The position numbers and the translations under genes were made by a program. From Komagataeibacter medellinensis NBRC 3288 (GTDB lineage: Bacteria > Pseudomonadota > Alphaproteobacteria > Acetobacterales > Acetobacteraceae): a stretch of DNA of 64,000 bases. Of this stretch, positions 8,387 through 16,611 are shown one piece after another (position 1 is the stretch's first letter; every line of letters starts with the position of its first letter). The notes below the pieces were generated by a model that saw nothing but the letters and a program-made list of their open reading frames with translations, did no database searches and was not told the origin of the DNA. The DNA is taken from positions 186,001 to 250,000 of the forward strand of contig NC_016037.1 in the NCBI RefSeq assembly GCF_000182745.2, given 5' to 3'.

Positions 8387-8616
8387 TAGATGAACGCCAT
8401 TATGAAAATAGATTAAGGGCAATAGGCAGCTCTGACGGGGGAACTACAATTCTTTATATTGTTTACACCGTGCAGGAAGCAGAAAATAGCGACGAAGAAG
8501 ATTACGGACGCATTATCAGTGTGAGGAAAGCAAAAAAAGATGAATGTGAAAAATACCGAAATAAAATCTTACAGTATGGATTAATAAATAAAAGAATTAG
8601 CACGCCGGATATTTAG
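8387..8616 (+). pseudogene. BrnT-like toxin, C-terminal part cut by the IS
   Basis: The frame from 8389 reads LDERHYENRLRAIGSSDG, then TILYIVYTVQEAE, then GRIISVRKAKKDECEKYRN, matching the C-terminal half of BrnT ribonuclease toxins (IG...G, L.VVYT, IRIISARKATKKE.). If the IS and one TA are removed, the frame continues upstream to an ATG at 7499, but that extra part does not look like the usual BrnT N-terminus, so the gene was probably already truncated. No BrnA antitoxin follows. The fragment is AT-rich compared with the flanks. Confidence 0.6.
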
Positions 8617-9002
8617 CAGGGAAGGCTAACCGAGACTTTCTTGTATTGCGGGATTTAGGCTCGATCGCCTGTGGGGCATGGTCGTTTTATGTCCGCTTGA
8701 TGAAAGTTACACTGTAAAAGTCTGATGACTGAAATGAGGCGAAAGCAGCCTCACTCTTGAAAATTTTAGAATCATTTTCTCGCATAATTAAAGAACATTT
8801 TTCCCCATAGTTGAGGACATTTTCATAATTAAGGTATAAAATATATGATTGATAAAATAGGATTTCTATTCCCATTAATTAGGATTTTCGACAAAAATCC
8901 CGAAATGCGCCTGTTTCCGAGCCTTTTCGCCACGCCTGTCTGCGGACTCCTTCCCTGCTGCCTAGGTGACCGTCAGGGGTCATACGCGCAGGCAACCCTG
9001 CC
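8617..9002. other. AT-rich intergenic region, no gene seen
   Basis: This 386-bp stretch separates the BrnT relic from the tyrosine recombinase. Its first 260 bp are AT-rich with no convincing coding frame; a 62-codon reverse frame (8687-8875) lacks a ribosome binding site and family resemblance. A short hairpin GGATTTT/AAAATCC lies at about 8882-8900, where composition changes abruptly to GC-rich, suggesting a junction. Confidence 0.5.
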
Positions 9003-10448
9003 ATGCTGAGCGACGTCCGGATCCTCGGCACCAGCAGGCAGGCGCAGGCCGCACTGCACGCCCGCGTTGATCTGCTGACGCAGCAGCGTCTGGCCGAGAC
9101 ACAGGACCCGGCACGCTGGCGCGAAATCCTCTCGACCGCGCGTTTCACACCACCCCTGCCCCTGCTTCTGGCGGGCATCGAATTGCCGGACGGTAGCTAT
9201 TCCCCGGATACCCCCCTCGCCCAGGGTGTGCCGTATGCGTCGGCCGCCCAACAGATGGCTCAGGACCATGTCGCCGATATCCCATCAGGGTTTGAACTGG
9301 CCGTCGATCTGGAAATCGATGATGGCGCGCCCAGCTTCCTGGCCTGGTTCCGGCCGCTCCAGTCCGTAGGCTCCCGTTCCGAGACGGCAGACGCAGCGCC
9401 CCCTGCGCCCGTCGGCCAGCCGGCCGCTGCCGTCGCGCAATGGTTTTCCGTCGTCTCGGCACAGCCCGTACCCGAACATGATGGCCGCCTGGCCACGGCC
9501 CGTCAGGCCGCCGATGCCTATATGCACCGCAGCAAGGCCGAGAACACGCTGCGCACCTATCGCGCCGCCGTGCGGTCCTGGTGCCGCTGGGCTGCCGGTC
9601 ACGCCCTGCCCGCCCTTCCGGCCCGCAGCGAGGATGTTGCTGCCTATCTGGCCGACATGGCGCTGCAGGGGCGCAGGACCAGCACCATCGACCTGCATCG
9701 TGCCGCCCTGCGTTACCTGCACCACCTGGCGCAGATTGCCGTACCCACCGCCCACCCGATGGTGACCGCAACACTTGCCGGCATCCGTCGGGAGGCAAAG
9801 GAGACCCTGCCCCGCCAGAAAACCGCGCTCACCTGGGACAGGCTGGTCCGGGTCGTCGAGGCCATCAGCTCGCATGATCTGGTCGGTGCGCGGGACCGGA
9901 CCATTCTCCTGCTCGGTTTTGCCGGCGCGTTCCGGCGCTCCGAGCTTGCCGCGCTGAAGGTGGACGACATCACGGTGGACGAGGATGGCCTGCAGATCCG
10001 GCTGGGCCGGTCCAAGGGCGATCCCCAGCGCAAGGGCGCACTGATCGGCATCCCACGGGGCCTGACCCGGAACTGCCCGGTTCTGGCGTACGAGACCTGG
10101 CTCCGGCAGGCCGGGATTACGGAAGGTCCGGTCTTCCGGCGCATCTGGTCCGCGCGGGACCGCAGGGCGGGCGCCACGCCCGTCGGAGCCCCGCCCAGGA
10201 TCGGGCCGCACGCCCTGTCGGACCGGGCCGTCACGGACATCATCCGCAAACGCTGCGGCGACACCCACCTTGAGGGGGACTTTGGCGGGCACAGCCTGCG
10301 CCGCGGGGCCATCACCACGGGGGCGAAAGACGGGTATGATCTCCTGGAACTGAAGCGCTTCTCGCGGCACAAAAGCCTTCAGGTCGTCGAGACCTATATC
10401 GACGAAGCCAGCATCAAGGCCCGACATCCGGGAAGATCGAGATTCTGA
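9003..10448 (+). CDS. Tyrosine-type site-specific recombinase (integrase)
   Basis: A 481-aa phage-integrase-family protein. About residues 165-260 form the SAM-like core-binding domain (ENTLRTYRAAVRSWCRWA; VAAYLADMAL). The catalytic domain follows with the first Arg in LGFAGAFRRSELAAL (about residue 310), His430 and Arg433 in GHSLRRG, His456 in FSRHKSL and the nucleophile Tyr465 in VVETYI. The 160-residue N-terminal extension is unusual for XerC/D-like enzymes and resembles larger integrases of alpha-proteobacterial plasmids and islands. No adjacent attachment site is obvious. Probably active in dimer resolution or element integration. Confidence 0.88.
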   Translation: MLSDVRILGTSRQAQAALHARVDLLTQQRLAETQDPARWREILSTARFTPPLPLLLAGIELPDGSYSPDTPLAQGVPYASAAQQMAQDHVADIPSGFELAVDLEIDDGAPSFLAWFRPLQSVGSRSETADAAPPAPVGQPAAAVAQWFSVVSAQPVPEHDGRLATARQAADAYMHRSKAENTLRTYRAAVRSWCRWAAGHALPALPARSEDVAAYLADMALQGRRTSTIDLHRAALRYLHHLAQIAVPTAHPMVTATLAGIRREAKETLPRQKTALTWDRLVRVVEAISSHDLVGARDRTILLLGFAGAFRRSELAALKVDDITVDEDGLQIRLGRSKGDPQRKGALIGIPRGLTRNCPVLAYETWLRQAGITEGPVFRRIWSARDRRAGATPVGAPPRIGPHALSDRAVTDIIRKRCGDTHLEGDFGGHSLRRGAITTGAKDGYDLLELKRFSRHKSLQVVETYIDEASIKARHPGRSRF

Positions 10449-10535
10449 GCCTGTCTTGACCCCTGCCGCCAGAGCGCTTCAACTCGCCTTCAACCGCAAC
10501 ACATCAGGGGCGGATCAAAGAGAGGAAATAGCGTC

Positions 10536-11463
10536 ATGAACTCCAGAATTCTTGTTGTCGGCGCGGGGGGCCGTGGGTGGGTATTTTGGCGCGCGCCTGG
10601 CCAGCGTCGGGCATGACGTGACTTTTCTGGTGCGCGAAAGGCGCCTGCAGCAGCTCCGTGCCGAGGGCCTGTGCCTGATCAGTTCCGTTGGCAACGTGAC
10701 CATCGCCCCCCGGATGGTGATGGCCGGTGGGATTGAGGGTCCCTACGACATCATCCTGCTCAGCGTAAAAGCCTATTCCCTGACGGGTGCAATGAACGAT
10801 TTCGCGCCTGCGGTGGGACCGCGAACACAGATTGTCCCACTCCTCAACGGCATGCTGCATCTTGATATTCTGGCAGACCGCTTTGGCCCTGCCGCGGTCA
10901 TGGGGGGGACGTGCTTTATCGTCAGCAAGCTTGATGCGCAGGGGCGCATAGTCCAGACGGGCTCCCTCCCCCGGCTTTCCGTGGGGGAACGGGACGGTCG
11001 TGATACGCCAGCGGCGCGCAGTATTGCGGAAACCCTGTCAGGCCCCGGATTTGAAACCGTGTGTTCCACCCACATCCTGCAGGACATGTGGGACAAATGG
11101 GTTCTGCTCGCCGTCCTGGGCAGCATCTGCTGCCTGATGCGCGGAACCGTAGGGGATGTCGCCACCCAGCCAGCCGGTCAGGATTTTGCACAGGCGGTGA
11201 TCCATGAATGTGCGTCAACGGCCGCTGCCGCCGGTTATCCCCTGCGGGATGCCACCCTGAAGAGCACTGTCAGTCTCCTGACGAAAACGGACTCCACCCT
11301 GACGTCCTCCATGTTCCGGGATCTGCTGCAGGGCGCTCCTGTGGAGGCGCAGCAGATTATTGGTGATCTGGTCAGGCGGGCACGCGTCCATCAGATCCCG
11401 ACGCCTATCCTGGATCTCACGGATCTGAATCTGCGCGTGTATGAACAGCAAAGGCATGCGTGA
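10536..11463 (+). pseudogene. panE: 2-dehydropantoate 2-reductase family protein with frameshift
   Basis: From the ATG at 10536 (GAGG upstream) the protein begins MNSRILVVGAG, the start of an NADP-binding Rossmann fold, but a run of six G (10565-10570) shifts the frame; with five G it would read GAGAVGGYFGARLA. The rest, to 11463, is intact in the shifted frame: LLSVKAY, PLLNGM, MGGTCFI, WDKWVLLA with the catalytic Lys, and VEAQQIIGDL with the conserved Glu, about 309 aa in all. Ketopantoate reductases make pantoate for CoA; many paralogues act on other 2-oxo acids. Either a real homopolymer frameshift or a sequencing error. Confidence 0.8.
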
Positions 11464-11730
11464 AGACGCACAGGGCGGACACGAGGTACCGGCGGACACA
11501 TCCGCTTCAGAGATCATGGCCGCCTTGTTCGACGATAATTCTCCCCACATGAACAGCCGGAATGAAATGTCTGACTTGGGAGAAAGGAGATAGTCGGCTG
11601 TCATAGGGACTACCAAAAACAGGCTTTCGCAACATTCAAATTCATGACAGGGGGTAGAAATATTCAAGTGATTTCATCCTGCACATGACAAGTATCAGGT
11701 CGGCATCTAAATGTTTTCTATAGTTAAAAT
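11464..11730. other. Intergenic region between panE and nemA
   Basis: With the terminator that follows, this is a 312-bp gap between convergent genes. A 45-codon frame (11456-11593) overlaps the panE stop with AAAGG three bases upstream, but it has no family resemblance. Otherwise I see nothing except AT-rich DNA before the hairpin. Confidence 0.4.
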
Positions 11731-11759
11731 GCAAGCTCCTTTCCCTGGAAGGAGCTTGC
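11731..11759 (-). terminator. Rho-independent terminator of nemA
   Basis: Perfect 11-bp stem, GCAAGCTCCTT (11731-11741) with AAGGAGCTTGC (11749-11759), and a 7-base loop. On the reverse strand it is followed by ATTTTAA, and it sits 17 bp after the nemA stop codon. It may serve panE as well. Confidence 0.8.
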
Positions 11760-11775
11760 GGGAAAAAATAGGGTG

Positions 11776-12849
11776 TCAGCGAGCAAGTGGATAATCGGTA
11801 TAGCCTTCTGCACCCTGCGAGTACCAGGTGCGGATATCGTCCTTGTTCAGGGGCAGATTGTCTTCCAGACGACGCACGAGGTCCGGATTGGCGATGAATG
11901 GGCGACCGAATGAAATGGCATCTGCAACACCGGTTGCGACTGTTTCGATCGCTTCATCGCGTGTGTAGTCCTGATTCAGAACCAGCGGCTTCTTAAACAC
12001 TTCGCGGATCGGGCCATGCAGCTTGGGCTGATCGGTCTTGCCGAACGTGCCATTCGGTCCGGGTTCGCGCAGTTCAAGAAAAGCGATGTCGAGGTCGTTC
12101 AACAGCTTTGCCGCCGGCACAAAAACCTGCTCGGGATGGCTGTCGATGCAGCCCTGCGTATCGCCATTGGGGGACAGCCGTACTGACGTTTTGTCCGCGC
12201 CAATCGTTGCGATTACGCGTTCCGTGACTTCACGCAGGAAGCGGATGCGGTTTTCCGGCGAACCGCCATACTCGTCGGAACGATGGTTGGTGCCGTCCCG
12301 CAGAAATTCGTCGATCAGGTAACCGTTGGCGGCATGAATCTGCACACCGTCAAAGCCTGCCTGAAGAGCATTGCGAGCGGCGTTTTCATAATCGTCCAGG
12401 ATGCGGGCAATGTCCTCCCTGGTAAGAGGACGGGCAATTTCGGGAGCCTGTTTGCCGTCATAAGTATGGAGCGCTTCAGGTGCTTTTGTCGCCGAGCAGG
12501 ACACAGGCTGCTGACCCGTCACGCTGGAATGCACCATGCGGCCCATGTGCCAGATCTGGGCCACGATCTTTCCGCCCTTTGTATGGACTGCAGCGGTGAT
12601 AGGCTTCCAGGCTTCTACCTGTTCCTGCGACCACAGACCCGGCGCATACGGCCAGCCAAGACCTTCGCGGCTGATACCAGTCGCTTCCGAGATAATCAGA
12701 CCGGCCCCAGCGCGTTGCGCGTAATATTCGGCCATGATGGGAGTGGGTACATGCTCGCGGGTGCCCCGGCCACGTGTCAGCGGCGCCATGAGAATTCTGT
12801 TTTTTGCGTAAATGCTTCCCAGTTCAATCGGCTCAAACAGGCTGGGCAT
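11776..12849 (-). CDS. nemA: Old yellow enzyme: NADH:flavin oxidoreductase, N-ethylmaleimide reductase type
   Basis: A 357-aa FMN-dependent TIM-barrel ene-reductase. Seen in order: LFEPIELGSIYAKNRILMAPLTR at the N-terminus, IVAQIWHMGR in strand 3, VQIHAANGYLIDEFL, NHRSDEYGG and NRIRFLREV in the FMN/substrate region, and FGRPFIANPDLVRRL near the C-terminus. Enzymes of this group reduce activated C=C bonds, N-ethylmaleimide and nitro compounds with NAD(P)H. It has its own terminator. No adjacent regulator (such as NemR) is visible; the gene is isolated between relics. Confidence 0.92.
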   Translation of the reverse strand: MPSLFEPIELGSIYAKNRILMAPLTRGRGTREHVPTPIMAEYYAQRAGAGLIISEATGISREGLGWPYAPGLWSQEQVEAWKPITAAVHTKGGKIVAQIWHMGRMVHSSVTGQQPVSCSATKAPEALHTYDGKQAPEIARPLTREDIARILDDYENAARNALQAGFDGVQIHAANGYLIDEFLRDGTNHRSDEYGGSPENRIRFLREVTERVIATIGADKTSVRLSPNGDTQGCIDSHPEQVFVPAAKLLNDLDIAFLELREPGPNGTFGKTDQPKLHGPIREVFKKPLVLNQDYTRDEAIETVATGVADAISFGRPFIANPDLVRRLEDNLPLNKDDIRTWYSQGAEGYTDYPLAR

Positions 12850-12895
12850 GACAGATCCTTCTTAAAAAACGCAGTTCCTAAGGATTTGGGAAGCC

Positions 12896-13060
12896 TCATG
12901 TGGAATACAACAGGAGGCCTACCACCTCGTCTGACTTGAGGTAGAACGCGTAGGCTGAGCATCTGAACTGGTTGCCCTGGACCTTGCCGATCTGAGCAGT
13001 GTCCGCGCATGCACCGATCAGTTGAATGAACGAACCCGCTGCGCGGGATTGGTGTGACAT
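12896..13060 (-). CDS. Possible small protein, 54 aa, unknown
   Basis: A 54-codon reverse frame from ATG 13060 to a stop at 12896. It has a Cys-containing middle (IGACADTAQIGKVQGNQFRC) and a plausible hydrophobic end (VVGLLLYST). No strong ribosome binding site precedes it and I recognise no family. It lies upstream of nemA among recombinase debris, so it may itself be the tail of a lost gene. Confidence 0.25.
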   Translation of the reverse strand: MSHQSRAAGSFIQLIGACADTAQIGKVQGNQFRCSAYAFYLKSDEVVGLLLYST

Positions 13061-13155
13061 GGAAGTCTGTCACCACGGCGTGAGAGATCTATTTTATTTG
13101 TAACTGTCCTGATCGGGCCAAGCACTCTGGCTTTTTCCCACCAAAAGGAGCCCGG

Positions 13156-13317
13156 ATGATAACGGAGTCCCTGTGCATTGCTGCAATCAGTCACCTTCGC
13201 CAGCGCCTGCTTGATGACATGGCGGTGCGGCGGTTCTCCCAGGGAACGCAACGCAATTACCTTCGCGATGTCGGCCGTTTCGCTATGTTTCTGGGCCGCT
13301 TAGGCGTCACGAATTGA
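13156..13317 (+). pseudogene. Tyrosine recombinase, N-terminal fragment
   Basis: A 53-aa frame with a good ribosome binding site (AAAAGGAG) encodes the start of an integrase core-binding domain: ISHLRQRLLDDMAVRRFS, QRNYLRDVGRFAMFLGRLGV. It resembles the N-terminus of the IS91/ISCR-associated XerD-like recombinases. A stop follows where the rest should continue and the sequence becomes a ribB relic. Confidence 0.7.
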
Positions 13318-13451
13318 GCCGCCATGACCACGTCGCCTTCGTTCTACTTGCTGTCATCGTCCACCATGATGACCAGTCGTCCTGCACGCATGGCCTGGCT
13401 CGCGTGAGCTATCCGCTTCCACTGACTGTCGCTCAGACCATACCGTCGCAT
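13310..13451 (-). pseudogene. ribB: ribB relic (3,4-dihydroxy-2-butanone-4-phosphate synthase N-terminus)
   Basis: On the reverse strand, from an ATG at 13451, the translation reads MRRYGLSDSQWKRIAHASQ then AMRAGRLVIMVDDDSK, a stop (TAG), and NEGDVVMAAQFVT. This is the RibB N-terminus (GRxVIxVDDExRENEGDLxMAA), with the stop in place of the Glu before NEGD. The gene is cut after AAQFVTP at the junction with the recombinase fragment. Only about 45 of some 200 codons remain. Confidence 0.7.
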
Positions 13452-13708
13452 TCACACTCTTCCCGTCCCATCAACAGGAAGAAAACATCACAGATCAAAC
13501 GGGAGTACAAGCGGCATAATCCTCCCGCTTAACTGACGAAACGCCCTAGTTCAATGCGGATCATGGCAACAGCATGGGACGGCGGCCCGTTGCTCTGTGA
13601 GATACCGATTTATTTCCGGCGACCCGAAATCAGGCAAAAGATCGCCGCTAAACGGCTCAATAAGATCGTGGGAAGAATTTAACTGGGTATAATCAATGTT
13701 AAAAAATG

Positions 13709-13738
13709 AATCTGTGGTTGTCGGAACAACCACAGATT
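13709..13738 (-). terminator. Terminator downstream of the cio operon
   Basis: Perfect 13-bp stem, AATCTGTGGTTGT (13709-13721) with ACAACCACAGATT (13726-13738), loop of four. It lies four bases after the stop of the small cio subunit and in that direction continues into ATTTTTTAAC, a T-rich tail. Confidence 0.8.
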
Positions 13739-13741
13739 TAG

Positions 13742-13891
13742 TCATTTTGGTACGATCATGTGAACGAGTAGTGCGCTTGCGAATAACGCTGCTGTGCTAA
13801 GCGTCCATATGCCGATGAACCAACCTATACGCTGGCTAAGGCGCCGGGGCGCGTTGTCCCCATTGCCCTGTACAATCTCAATGATAGCCAT
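13742..13891 (-). CDS. CydX-like small bd-oxidase subunit (DUF2474-like)
   Basis: A 49-aa protein starting at ATG 13891, overlapping the 3' end of cioB by 14 bp. It has one predicted membrane helix (about residues 22-46: IGWFIGIWTLSTAALFASAL) after a short basic, cytoplasmic-looking N-terminus. Size, position directly after subunit II and the RxGWF start of the helix fit the DUF2474/CydX-type accessory peptides that stabilise the haem site of bd oxidases. Too short for usual gene calling. It is followed at once by the operon terminator. Confidence 0.75.
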   Translation of the reverse strand: MAIIEIVQGNGDNAPRRLSQRIGWFIGIWTLSTAALFASALLVHMIVPK

Positions 13892-14897
13892 CTGCTTCCG
13901 TTACCTTTCCCCGGAACACACGATAGGAGTAGACTGTGTAGGTCAGGATGATCGGCAGCAAGATGACGGTGCCGACCAGTTGAAAAAATTGACTGGATGG
14001 GGGGGATGATACATCCCACAGCGTCAACCCGGGCGGAACAGCATACGGCCATACCGTAATCCCGAGTCCGGACAGGCAGAGAAAGAACCAACCGAGAGCA
14101 CACAGGAAGGGTCCTTTGGAATGCCCACGACGCAGACCGATGGTCAGTAGAAAACCTAGTGCGATTACCAGAAGGGGAACGGGTGCGACAAATACGATAT
14201 TGGGCCACTCGGTCCAGCGTCGCAGGTAGGGTGCGTGCAACATAGGCGTCCACAGGCTGACAGCGACGATGCATACAAACAACCCGATTGCCAGCAGCTT
14301 CGCCCATTTGCGGCAGGAAGCTTCTAGCACGTCGGTTGTGCGCCAGATCAACCAAGTTGCCCCGAGCAGGGCATAACCGCACATGACGGCCAGTCCGCAC
14401 AGCACGCTGAATGGGGTCAGCCAGTCCATTGAACTGCCAACAAAAGCTCCATCCACGACCTTGATTCCCTGAACAACTCCGCCGAGGATTGCGCCCTGGC
14501 AGAAAGCAGCGATTCCCGATCCAATCATGAAGCCACCGTCCCACAGTTTTTCGCGTCCAGTCCCGCGTGTCATGATACGAAATTCGAAGGCTACACCCCG
14601 GAAGATCAGGGCAACCAGCATGAGCACGATCGGCAGGTAAAACGCGGGAAGCAGGGTTGAATAGGCCCCAGGAAAGACCCCGTAAAGCGTAGCGCCACCA
14701 AGGACCATCCACGTTTCGTTTCCGTCCCATACAGGGGCAATGGTGTTGACCATCACATCCCTGCGGCCGTCATGCCGTTCCACGGCGAACAGCATTCCGA
14801 TGCCAAGGTCAAACCCATCAAGGACGACATAGATGGTGATCGCAGCGACCAGAATAACGGCCCATATGATCGGAAGCCAGTATGCGACGTCCATCAT
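13878..14897 (-). CDS. cioB: Cytochrome bd-type quinol oxidase subunit II (cyanide-insensitive type)
   Basis: A 339-aa membrane protein with about eight to nine helices and the subunit II signature VVLDGFDLGIGMLF (residues 24-37), followed by APVWDGNETWMVLGG and LIFRGVAFEFR. Subunit II pairs with CioA in the inner membrane and lines the oxygen or quinol side of the enzyme. The start is two bases after the cioA stop, so translation is coupled. The length and loops match the CioB/CydB group found in acetic acid bacteria and pseudomonads. Confidence 0.95.
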   Translation of the reverse strand: MMDVAYWLPIIWAVILVAAITIYVVLDGFDLGIGMLFAVERHDGRRDVMVNTIAPVWDGNETWMVLGGATLYGVFPGAYSTLLPAFYLPIVLMLVALIFRGVAFEFRIMTRGTGREKLWDGGFMIGSGIAAFCQGAILGGVVQGIKVVDGAFVGSSMDWLTPFSVLCGLAVMCGYALLGATWLIWRTTDVLEASCRKWAKLLAIGLFVCIVAVSLWTPMLHAPYLRRWTEWPNIVFVAPVPLLVIALGFLLTIGLRRGHSKGPFLCALGWFFLCLSGLGITVWPYAVPPGLTLWDVSSPPSSQFFQLVGTVILLPIILTYTVYSYRVFRGKVTEADGYH

Positions 14898-14899
14898 GT

Positions 14900-16333
14900 T
14901 CAGGCTCCTTCGCCAGAAGAGGGATTGATGACTTTGGGATGAGTGCTTGTGGCTAGAATATCCGGGGCATGAGAGGGGCTGGTCTCATGCTCTCCTTCCT
15001 GTGGTGCCCCTGCTAGCAGGCGGCCCAGAATGCCGATGCCTGATCCAAATACGATTACGTAGACCACAACAAAGACGGTCATCGTCAGCGCCATATTGGA
15101 CAGAGCAATCGGGGAAACACTATCGGATGTCCTGAGCAAACCATAAACGGTCCATGGTTGACGCCCAACCTCGGTCGTCACCCAACCGCACAGCAATGCG
15201 ATGAAACCGGCCGGTGCCATGCATACGGCGACCCGATGAAATCCCGGACTGCTAAACAGAGTTCCTCTGTGCCTCAGCCAGAGTGACCAGAACCCGACAA
15301 TGACCATAAGCATCGCCAGCGCAATCATGATGCGGAAGGAAAAGAAGATCACGGGAGAAGGCGGACGCTGGTCACGCGGGAAATCCTTCATGCCCGGTAC
15401 CTTGCCATTCAGGCTGTGTGTCAGGATGAGCGACCCGGCCAGCGGCAGCCTGATGGCATAATCCGTATGTTCGGTTTTCATGTTGGGAATACCGAACAGT
15501 AGTTCAGGGGCACGTGCTTCTGACTCCCAGTCCCCTTCCATCGCAGCAATTTTAACCGGCTGGTATTTGAGCGTGTTCAACCCGTGGGCGTCACCGGCGA
15601 GGACCTGCAGAGGGGCAACGAAGGCTGCCATCCACATCGCCATGGAAAACATCAGGCGCACTGGTTCGCTTGCCTGGGTGCCCGCACGGCGTGCCTTGAG
15701 CAGATGCCACGCCCCTGTCGCCCCTACTATAAAGGCAACCGAAAGAAAGGCCGCCAGACCCATATGCACAAGCCGGAAAGGGAAAGAGGGATTGAAAATG
15801 ATGGCAAGCCAGTCCGCAGGTATGAAGCGACCGGTAGCAGCATCAATCGTGTATCCCTGCGGCGTCTGCATCCATGAGTTTGATGCCAGGATCCATGTCA
15901 TCGAGATGAGTGTGCCGACCGAGACACAACATGTTGCTGCATAATGCAGGCCGCGTCCCACCTTGTTCATGCCAAAGAGCATGACCCCTAGGAAGCCCGC
16001 CTCGAGAAAGAAGGCTGTCATGACTTCATACGATAGGAGGACACCTGTAATAGGCCCGGCTTTCCGCGAGAAAACTGACCAGTTCGTGCCGAATTCATAC
16101 GACATGACCAGTCCGGAGACGACGCCCATCCCAAAGACGATCGAGAATATCTTGATCCAGTATCGGTAGAGATCAAGATAGGCCGCACGGCCGGTTTTAA
16201 GCCATAATCCTTCCAGTACGGCCAGATAGGCTGCCAAGCCGATTGAAAAGGCAGGAAAAACAATATGGACGCCTACGGTAAAGGCGAACTGGAAGCGTGC
16301 AAGAAGCAGCGCGATATCGTGAGATGGTTGCAT
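14900..16333 (-). CDS. cioA: Cytochrome bd-type quinol oxidase subunit I (cyanide-insensitive type)
   Basis: A 477-aa membrane protein carrying the haem ligands: His23 in FTVGVHIVFPAF, and a second His in FRLVHMGLAAFL. It also has the conserved GRQPWTVYG motif. The periplasmic quinol loop is short, as in the CIO subfamily (P. aeruginosa CioA) rather than E. coli CydA. CIO enzymes oxidise ubiquinol and reduce oxygen while resisting cyanide. It is the first gene of a three-gene operon (cioA, cioB, small subunit). The neighbouring upstream operon is of the Nit1C nitrilase type. Confidence 0.93.
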   Translation of the reverse strand: MQPSHDIALLLARFQFAFTVGVHIVFPAFSIGLAAYLAVLEGLWLKTGRAAYLDLYRYWIKIFSIVFGMGVVSGLVMSYEFGTNWSVFSRKAGPITGVLLSYEVMTAFFLEAGFLGVMLFGMNKVGRGLHYAATCCVSVGTLISMTWILASNSWMQTPQGYTIDAATGRFIPADWLAIIFNPSFPFRLVHMGLAAFLSVAFIVGATGAWHLLKARRAGTQASEPVRLMFSMAMWMAAFVAPLQVLAGDAHGLNTLKYQPVKIAAMEGDWESEARAPELLFGIPNMKTEHTDYAIRLPLAGSLILTHSLNGKVPGMKDFPRDQRPPSPVIFFSFRIMIALAMLMVIVGFWSLWLRHRGTLFSSPGFHRVAVCMAPAGFIALLCGWVTTEVGRQPWTVYGLLRTSDSVSPIALSNMALTMTVFVVVYVIVFGSGIGILGRLLAGAPQEGEHETSPSHAPDILATSTHPKVINPSSGEGA

Positions 16334-16611
16334 GGGTAATTCCCCAAATCCTGATTCAGTCGCAGTTATAAGAAATATAAAATTTCAATAAATGCAGACT
16401 TCTAGACGGTTTTGTTGTTGGAATATTCGCACTGTCTGATAGATGCAGGCATCTGTTATTTTTTTGATTTTTGAAGACGCCTTCAGTTACCATTCTGTCG
16501 TCTTTCTAATAATCCTTTAACCATGACATATTGATAAGTGCAGAGTCTCCGGACTGTCTGTTTGAGCTCACCATTTTTCCGTAAGAATGATCTGGTACGA
16601 GCCTGATAACG
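16334..16611. other. Promoter region of cioA
   Basis: 278 bp between the last Nit1C-type gene and cioA, AT-rich and without a coding frame. AGATGC-AG-GCATCT followed by a T run (16441-16462) forms a small hairpin on the plus strand. I see no convincing FNR/ANR box. The cio operon therefore probably has its own promoter here, although readthrough from the upstream operon is possible. Confidence 0.45.

Noticed and set aside
8687-8875. 62-codon minus-strand frame in the AT-rich gap
   Set aside because: No start signal, composition like noncoding DNA, no family resemblance.
9285-10427. A 380-codon minus-strand frame under the integrase
   Set aside because: Shadow frame; the plus strand has all tyrosine recombinase catalytic residues.
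11456-11593. 45-codon frame overlapping the end of panE
   Set aside because: A weak ribosome binding site is present, but sequence and length give no support for a protein.
13755-15880. Second operon of cio-like genes on the plus strand
   Set aside because: Plus-strand frames here are shadows of cioA and cioB.
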